A stretch of DNA of 63,021 nt, taken from Desulfobacterales bacterium. GTDB lineage: Bacteria; Desulfobacterota; Desulfobacteria; Desulfobacterales; BuS5. The position numbers and the translations under genes were made by a program. Within the stretch, counting starts at the first letter, position 1, and each line of letters begins with the position of its first letter. This document shows positions 59,470 through 63,021 of the stretch, piece after piece. The DNA is taken from NCBI GenBank assembly GCA_020056865.1, contig JAGVGX010000111.1:1-63021 (forward strand). The letters run 5' to 3'. The notes below the pieces were generated by a model that saw only the letters and a program-made list of their open reading frames with translations, ran no database searches and was not told the origin of the DNA.

Positions 59470-60852
59470 TTATAAACATCCCACTTCCTTTTCCACGCAT
59501 TCCTGTAACACATCTAAGCCCTCCAACATAGCTTCTTCTGATATGCACAATGGTGGAGCAAGCTTAATTGATTCTCGGCCAGTATGCACAACCAGCAAAC
59601 CCTTTCTCATAGCTTCCTGACAGATATTGTTACATAGTTCACTTAACGGCTTGCCGCCGTCATCCGCAAATATCATTGCCGCATATAGTCCCTTGCCCAA
59701 AACCCACCGAACATGGCTCGGAAAATATCCCTTGATCTCATTTAATTTCGAAAAAAACAATTCTCCCAACCTTTTGGCGTTCTCGATCAAGCCATCTTCA
59801 AATAGAACTTGTAAATTGGCTAACCCTGCCGCACAAACAATTGGATTGGCTGAATGAGTTGAGCTCATAGAACCTATTTCTGGCAAATCCATAATGTTTT
59901 TGCTTCCCAAAACAATTGAAAGCTGAAATCCGGAAGAGGCGCCTTTGCCGCAACATAAAATATCGGGTTCTATTCCATAATTCATATAACCAAACAATTT
60001 ACCCGTGCGTCCGAATCCTGCCTGCATTTCATCAAAGGCTACTAACATTCCATGTTCTTTTGCAAAACTCGCGATTTCATTAACAAACTCTGGAGGATAA
60101 GACACAGCTCCCCACCCTTGCATAGTTTCAATCATGAAACCACATAGGTCATTATCAGGATCTATTTTTTTTGCACTGAGCATCTCCTCCATGGCCTTGC
60201 AAAAGTAGCCTCTCGGATCTCTCATAGCATCTTCACGCCAAGGATAGGGGAAAGGAAGATGATATATGTTGGGATCTTGATAACCTATCCACTCCTTCTG
60301 ACTTGGGTTAAAACTCATCATCTGTGCACCCATAGTTCGCCCGTGCCAATTTCCTTCAAATGAAATAATGCCCGGCTTTCGCTTCCCAGCTTTCTGCCCA
60401 TTCATTCGCATCAACTTTAGGGCACATTCCGTCGCTTCAGTCCCAGCAGATAATAAAAACGCCTTTTCAAATTGCTTTGGCGTAACTTCAATCAAATATT
60501 TTAAATATTCTGTACGAATTTTACTCGCAAATGTGTACGTATGCAACAGCGGTTTGTCTAGTTGTTCCCGAACTGCATTTACAATTCTCGTATTCCCATG
60601 CCCGGCATTTGCAACAAATATTGTGGAGGTAAAGTCAATCCAAGTGTTTCCCCACGCGTCGCTCACTTGAAAACCTTTGGCGCGATCCCATACTACAGGC
60701 ATTTGCCCATGCATTGCCGTTGATTCATATTCATCAAGGGCTTTAAAATAGTCCAGGCTCTCTGGAACAGGAATCTTGGTAACAATTTTCCTATATTTTG
60801 TTTCCACTTTGGGAACATCCATCGGCTCTAAATTAAATTTCCATCCTGACAT
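59470..60852 (-). CDS. Class III PLP aminotransferase
   Basis: The internal aldimine Lys303 lies in CCGKGASSGFQLS, and Asp274 in VAFDEMQAGFGRTGKL is the PLP-ring partner. SAGTEATECALKLMR and WHGRTMGAQ are standard. It resembles GABA/acetylornithine/glutamate-1-semialdehyde aminotransferases rather than the DegT family that makes amino sugars. It may aminate an open-chain or C1/C6-aldehyde group. It overlaps the CMP-sugar synthetase stop by one base (TAATG). Confidence 0.92.
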   Translation of the reverse strand: MSGWKFNLEPMDVPKVETKYRKIVTKIPVPESLDYFKALDEYESTAMHGQMPVVWDRAKGFQVSDAWGNTWIDFTSTIFVANAGHGNTRIVNAVREQLDKPLLHTYTFASKIRTEYLKYLIEVTPKQFEKAFLLSAGTEATECALKLMRMNGQKAGKRKPGIISFEGNWHGRTMGAQMMSFNPSQKEWIGYQDPNIYHLPFPYPWREDAMRDPRGYFCKAMEEMLSAKKIDPDNDLCGFMIETMQGWGAVSYPPEFVNEIASFAKEHGMLVAFDEMQAGFGRTGKLFGYMNYGIEPDILCCGKGASSGFQLSIVLGSKNIMDLPEIGSMSSTHSANPIVCAAGLANLQVLFEDGLIENAKRLGELFFSKLNEIKGYFPSHVRWVLGKGLYAAMIFADDGGKPLSELCNNICQEAMRKGLLVVHTGRESIKLAPPLCISEEAMLEGLDVLQECVEKEVGCL

Positions 60853-61601
60853 TAATCCTCCCTCTTGTAATTCGACTTAAGAAATCCGTAAAGCACGTGA
60901 CCTTTTTTAATGGTCTGATATTCTAAAAACTCAAAGTCTTCTGGCGTATCAACCTCACAACACATGGGCGACACATATCCTAACATCTTGTTACCGTGGA
61001 TATTATCATTATTCACCACAAATGACGTCTTTAATACATCTACATATCCATCCGGAATGTAAACGGGTGGAAATGCTTGTCTTGGCAAATTTGCGTAGGC
61101 CAAATCAGAATTATTGGGGTTGAAGCTATAAAAATAACCACCATCGTTTCGCATAAACCACTTTAACGGCGATTCAGACGCTGGGTGGCCGGATCTCAAA
61201 GATGTGGAGTCTGACTGTGTCTTTATCAATTTTGTTGCCTCATCAATCAGCATTGGGTCGCGAAGCGGTGTTGTTGGCCTAAGATGCACTAGATACTCGG
61301 GCATTGATTGCTTATTTTCTTTGAACCAATGTAGTGCGTGCATAACAAAATCTCGATCAGGAGAATGATCACGTGCAAATTCTGCTGGGCGCAAGAAAGG
61401 AACTTCGGCCCCATATCTCTTGCAAATTTCTGCAATGTCGTCTGAATCAGTTGAAACAATCACTCTATCAATTGAAGGGCAAAGTTTTGCAACCGCAATG
61501 CTATACGCGATCAGCGGATAACCGGCCAACAATTTAATATTTTTCCCGGGAACGCCCTTTGATCCGCTTCTGGCTGGAATAATTGCATAAATTTTCTTCA
61601 T
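60852..61601 (-). CDS. CMP-sugar synthetase (NeuA/KdsB-type cytidylyltransferase)
   Basis: This enzyme activates an acidic nine- or eight-carbon sugar with CTP. IIPARSGSKGVPGKNIKLL is the nucleotide-binding start, with the DSTSLRSGHPASESP and PDG motifs of acylneuraminate cytidylyltransferases. It has 249 residues. The window has no NeuB-type synthase and no NeuC, so the acid sugar must come from elsewhere or be of another kind. The polysialyltransferase-like gene at 27598 would be a possible user of the product. Confidence 0.88.
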   Translation of the reverse strand: MKKIYAIIPARSGSKGVPGKNIKLLAGYPLIAYSIAVAKLCPSIDRVIVSTDSDDIAEICKRYGAEVPFLRPAEFARDHSPDRDFVMHALHWFKENKQSMPEYLVHLRPTTPLRDPMLIDEATKLIKTQSDSTSLRSGHPASESPLKWFMRNDGGYFYSFNPNNSDLAYANLPRQAFPPVYIPDGYVDVLKTSFVVNNDNIHGNKMLGYVSPMCCEVDTPEDFEFLEYQTIKKGHVLYGFLKSNYKRED

Positions 61602-62332
61602 ATCTGGTTTGTGGGTTTCTGCGCAGCAGCCAACAACATGACTTCTTTAGAAAAACGAATAAACTTGTTTAAGCCGTCAGGCCAAGGGGCCTTTTTATAA
61701 GGACGATAAGGAATGGGAACAGCGGCAAACGCCCTAACAAACGGTTTCAAAAAAGAGCACTTCCATAAAAACGGTAACTGATAAAAATGTTCCACTTCTA
61801 TATTTCCGAAACCAACGATCTTTAAGGCGTCTTCCAGAGCAGGCGCTGTAAAGGGGGTCACATGAGTATGATCGATATAGAACGGCCCCCAAGAAGTGTG
61901 TTCCCAGCTTGGTGTCATCATCACAGCGATGCCCCCAGGACGTAACACATCGAAGGCCTTGGCCATCAATTGGGCCGGTTCTCTCATGTGTTCGATCACC
62001 GATTTACTGAATACGAAATCAAAACTTTCTTTTGGGAATGGCAATGGATCGGCCTCCAGATTGGCCACTTTAACATCATATCCGTCCGAATATTCCGGAG
62101 CGCTCGGGGAAATATCGACGCCAGCAACATCAAAGCCGAGTTCGGAGAATACCTTCAAGTGGTCTCCCCTGCCGCATCCCATTTCCAAAAGCTTGCCAGT
62201 CTTTTTAAAATATTTCAACAGCAAAAGCTGACATAATTGGAAAGGATAGTCGGTATGAGGCGCTCTTGTTATAGAATAGGTCACACCAAGATATTTTGAA
62301 CTTTTTAGAATCGTATTATCTTTCATATTCAT
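61598..62332 (-). CDS. Class I SAM-dependent methyltransferase
   Basis: The SAM motif LLEMGCGRGDHLKVF, AGVDISPSAPEYSDG and FVFSKSVIEHMREP motifs define a UbiG-type methyltransferase. It has 244 residues. The ATG overlaps nothing upstream but follows the GmhA stop by three bases, and its stop overlaps the CMP-sugar synthetase start. It probably methylates a sugar or the acid sugar next to it. Confidence 0.88.
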   Translation of the reverse strand: MNMKDNTILKSSKYLGVTYSITRAPHTDYPFQLCQLLLLKYFKKTGKLLEMGCGRGDHLKVFSELGFDVAGVDISPSAPEYSDGYDVKVANLEADPLPFPKESFDFVFSKSVIEHMREPAQLMAKAFDVLRPGGIAVMMTPSWEHTSWGPFYIDHTHVTPFTAPALEDALKIVGFGNIEVEHFYQLPFLWKCSFLKPFVRAFAAVPIPYRPYKKAPWPDGLNKFIRFSKEVMLLAAAQKPTNQI

Positions 62333-62335
62333 GCG

Positions 62336-62908
62336 TTATATGTTTTTTTCAATATGATCACAGATCATGTGGCCTACCATAATATGCGCTTCCTGGATCC
62401 GCGGCGTAGAGTTCGACGGGATATTGATCGAATAGTCCGAATGCGTACAAAGCAAACTATTCGTATTATTTCCGGTAAGTGCAATTGTTTTCATTCCTAT
62501 TTCTTTTGCTATTTTTACAGCCGCAACAACATTTTTTGCATTTCCACTCGTGGAGATAGCAATAAGCACATCGCCTTTCCTGCCTTTAGCTTCAACCTGC
62601 CTGGCAAAAATATGTTCAAAGCTGTAATCGTTCCCGATAGCTGTCAGGCAAGACGTATTCGTCGTCAAGGCTTCGGCATCCAAGGCCCTTCTTTCCTTTA
62701 AAAATTTACTTACGAATTCTGTTGCGATGTGCTGGGCATCTGCCGCACTTCCTCCATTTCCGCAGATCAACAGTTTTCCTCCAGACCTATATGTTTCCAC
62801 TACAATTTCAGCAATCTTTTGCAAGCCATCAATGGATTCCCTATTTTCGGCCAAAAGCTTGATAACATCAAGATGTTCGGAGATAGTCTTTAACCAAAGA
62901 TTATTCAT
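62336..62908 (-). CDS. GmhA-type sedoheptulose-7-phosphate isomerase
   Basis: This SIS-domain isomerase starts heptose synthesis. It has ICGNGGSAADAQHIATEF (zinc His/Glu), ISTSGNAKNV and IQEAHIMVGH (zinc Gln/His), the standard metal set of GmhA. I choose the ATG at 62908 (MNNLWLKTI, 190 residues), with an AAAGGA ribosome site just upstream; the frame is open ten codons further. It is the first supported gene of the glycan transcription unit within the window. Confidence 0.9.
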   Translation of the reverse strand: MNNLWLKTISEHLDVIKLLAENRESIDGLQKIAEIVVETYRSGGKLLICGNGGSAADAQHIATEFVSKFLKERRALDAEALTTNTSCLTAIGNDYSFEHIFARQVEAKGRKGDVLIAISTSGNAKNVVAAVKIAKEIGMKTIALTGNNTNSLLCTHSDYSINIPSNSTPRIQEAHIMVGHMICDHIEKNI

Positions 62909-62938
62909 TTTATATCCTTTGTTTGGACTGCGCCCCAT

Positions 62939-63021
62939 AGATTGGACAGATGAGGGGTAAAAATTAGAACATAGCTGACTGGCCCAACAAATGTGGTATA
63001 GGGGACTATAACCACAGAAAA
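62939..63021. other. Window end, upstream of gmhA
   Basis: No gene is visible. On the transcribed strand a weak TTGTTG with a CTAATT box 17 bases on is the only promoter-like pair, which I do not trust. The unit may begin outside the window. Confidence 0.4.

Noticed and set aside
1..63021. Many plus-strand open frames of 60-150 codons
   Set aside because: All overlap well-supported minus-strand genes, lack recognisable domains and look like antisense shadows. I found no plus-strand gene I could support.
62939..63021. Promoter or JUMPstart/ops element before gmhA
   Set aside because: The best promoter-like pair is weak and no ops-type GGCGGTAG motif occurs. The operon start is probably outside the window.

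Overview
The window is a 63 kb stretch in which every gene I can support is transcribed from the minus strand, so expression runs from position 63021 toward position 1. It has two blocks. Positions 7547-62908 form a very long surface-glycan (O-antigen or capsule type) biosynthesis and export locus. Positions 181-7388 form a pyrimidine operon, pyrR-pyrB-pyrC-carA-carB. Neighbouring genes mostly overlap by 1-40 bases or sit within 30 bases. No gene-free gap reaches 300 bases, and I found no tRNA, rRNA, CRISPR array or insertion sequence.

The organism is probably an uncultured Gram-negative-type bacterium. The evidence is the SLBB-type export protein, the Wzx/Wzy/Wzz set, a lipoprotein with a lipobox, and GmhA/heptose-type enzymes. 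Cobalamin-binding radical SAM enzymes, SxtJ/SxtK-like small proteins and dispersed palindromes that sit inside genes are features I associate with Omnitrophota, Desulfobacterota and similar metagenomic lineages. This assignment is inference only.

In transcription order the glycan locus runs as follows. (1) 62.9-53.8 kb, sugar-nucleotide and acid chemistry: GmhA, methyltransferase, CMP-sugar synthetase, class III aminotransferase, VOC enzyme, deacetylase lipoprotein, a nucleotidyltransferase-kinase fusion, a second SIS isomerase and two NDP-sugar SDR enzymes. (2) 53.8-47.2 kb: a stand-alone E1-alpha/E1-beta TPP enzyme, an SDR, an acetolactate-synthase-like TPP enzyme, a methyltransferase and an alcohol dehydrogenase. 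(3) 47.2-41.1 kb: a Wzx-like flippase between two related, divergent methyltransferase-like proteins, a putative glycosyltransferase and a radical SAM enzyme. (4) 41.1-36.9 kb: UDP-glucose dehydrogenase, UDP-glucuronate 4-epimerase-like enzyme and an AsnB amidotransferase, together suggesting a uronamide. (5) 36.9-27.6 kb: glycosyltransferases and a carbamoyltransferase cassette whose gene types resemble sxtI-J-K-L of the saxitoxin cluster, interleaved with GT-C membrane glycosyltransferases. (6) 27.6-19.0 kb: GDP-mannose dehydratase-like enzyme, two radical SAM enzymes around a Nudix hydrolase, a split transketolase, an RmlC-like cupin, a GNAT and a heptose-kinase-like GHMP kinase. (7) 19.0-7.5 kb: assembly genes, namely glycosyltransferases, a Wzy-like polymerase, WecG, the PglC-like initiating transferase, the PglF-like dehydratase, Wzz and the SLBB exporter.

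The pyrimidine operon has a near-consensus promoter (TTGACA, 17 bases, TATATA) and a strong intrinsic terminator ahead of the likely pyrR start, consistent with attenuation. Its carA and carB genes, and the E1-beta gene far away, carry palindromic or 8-base tandem repeats that remain in frame and so encode extra or replacement peptide. The most noteworthy observations are these in-frame repeats, three different TPP carboligase-type systems in one glycan locus, four B12/radical SAM enzymes, and the sxtIJKL-like cassette.
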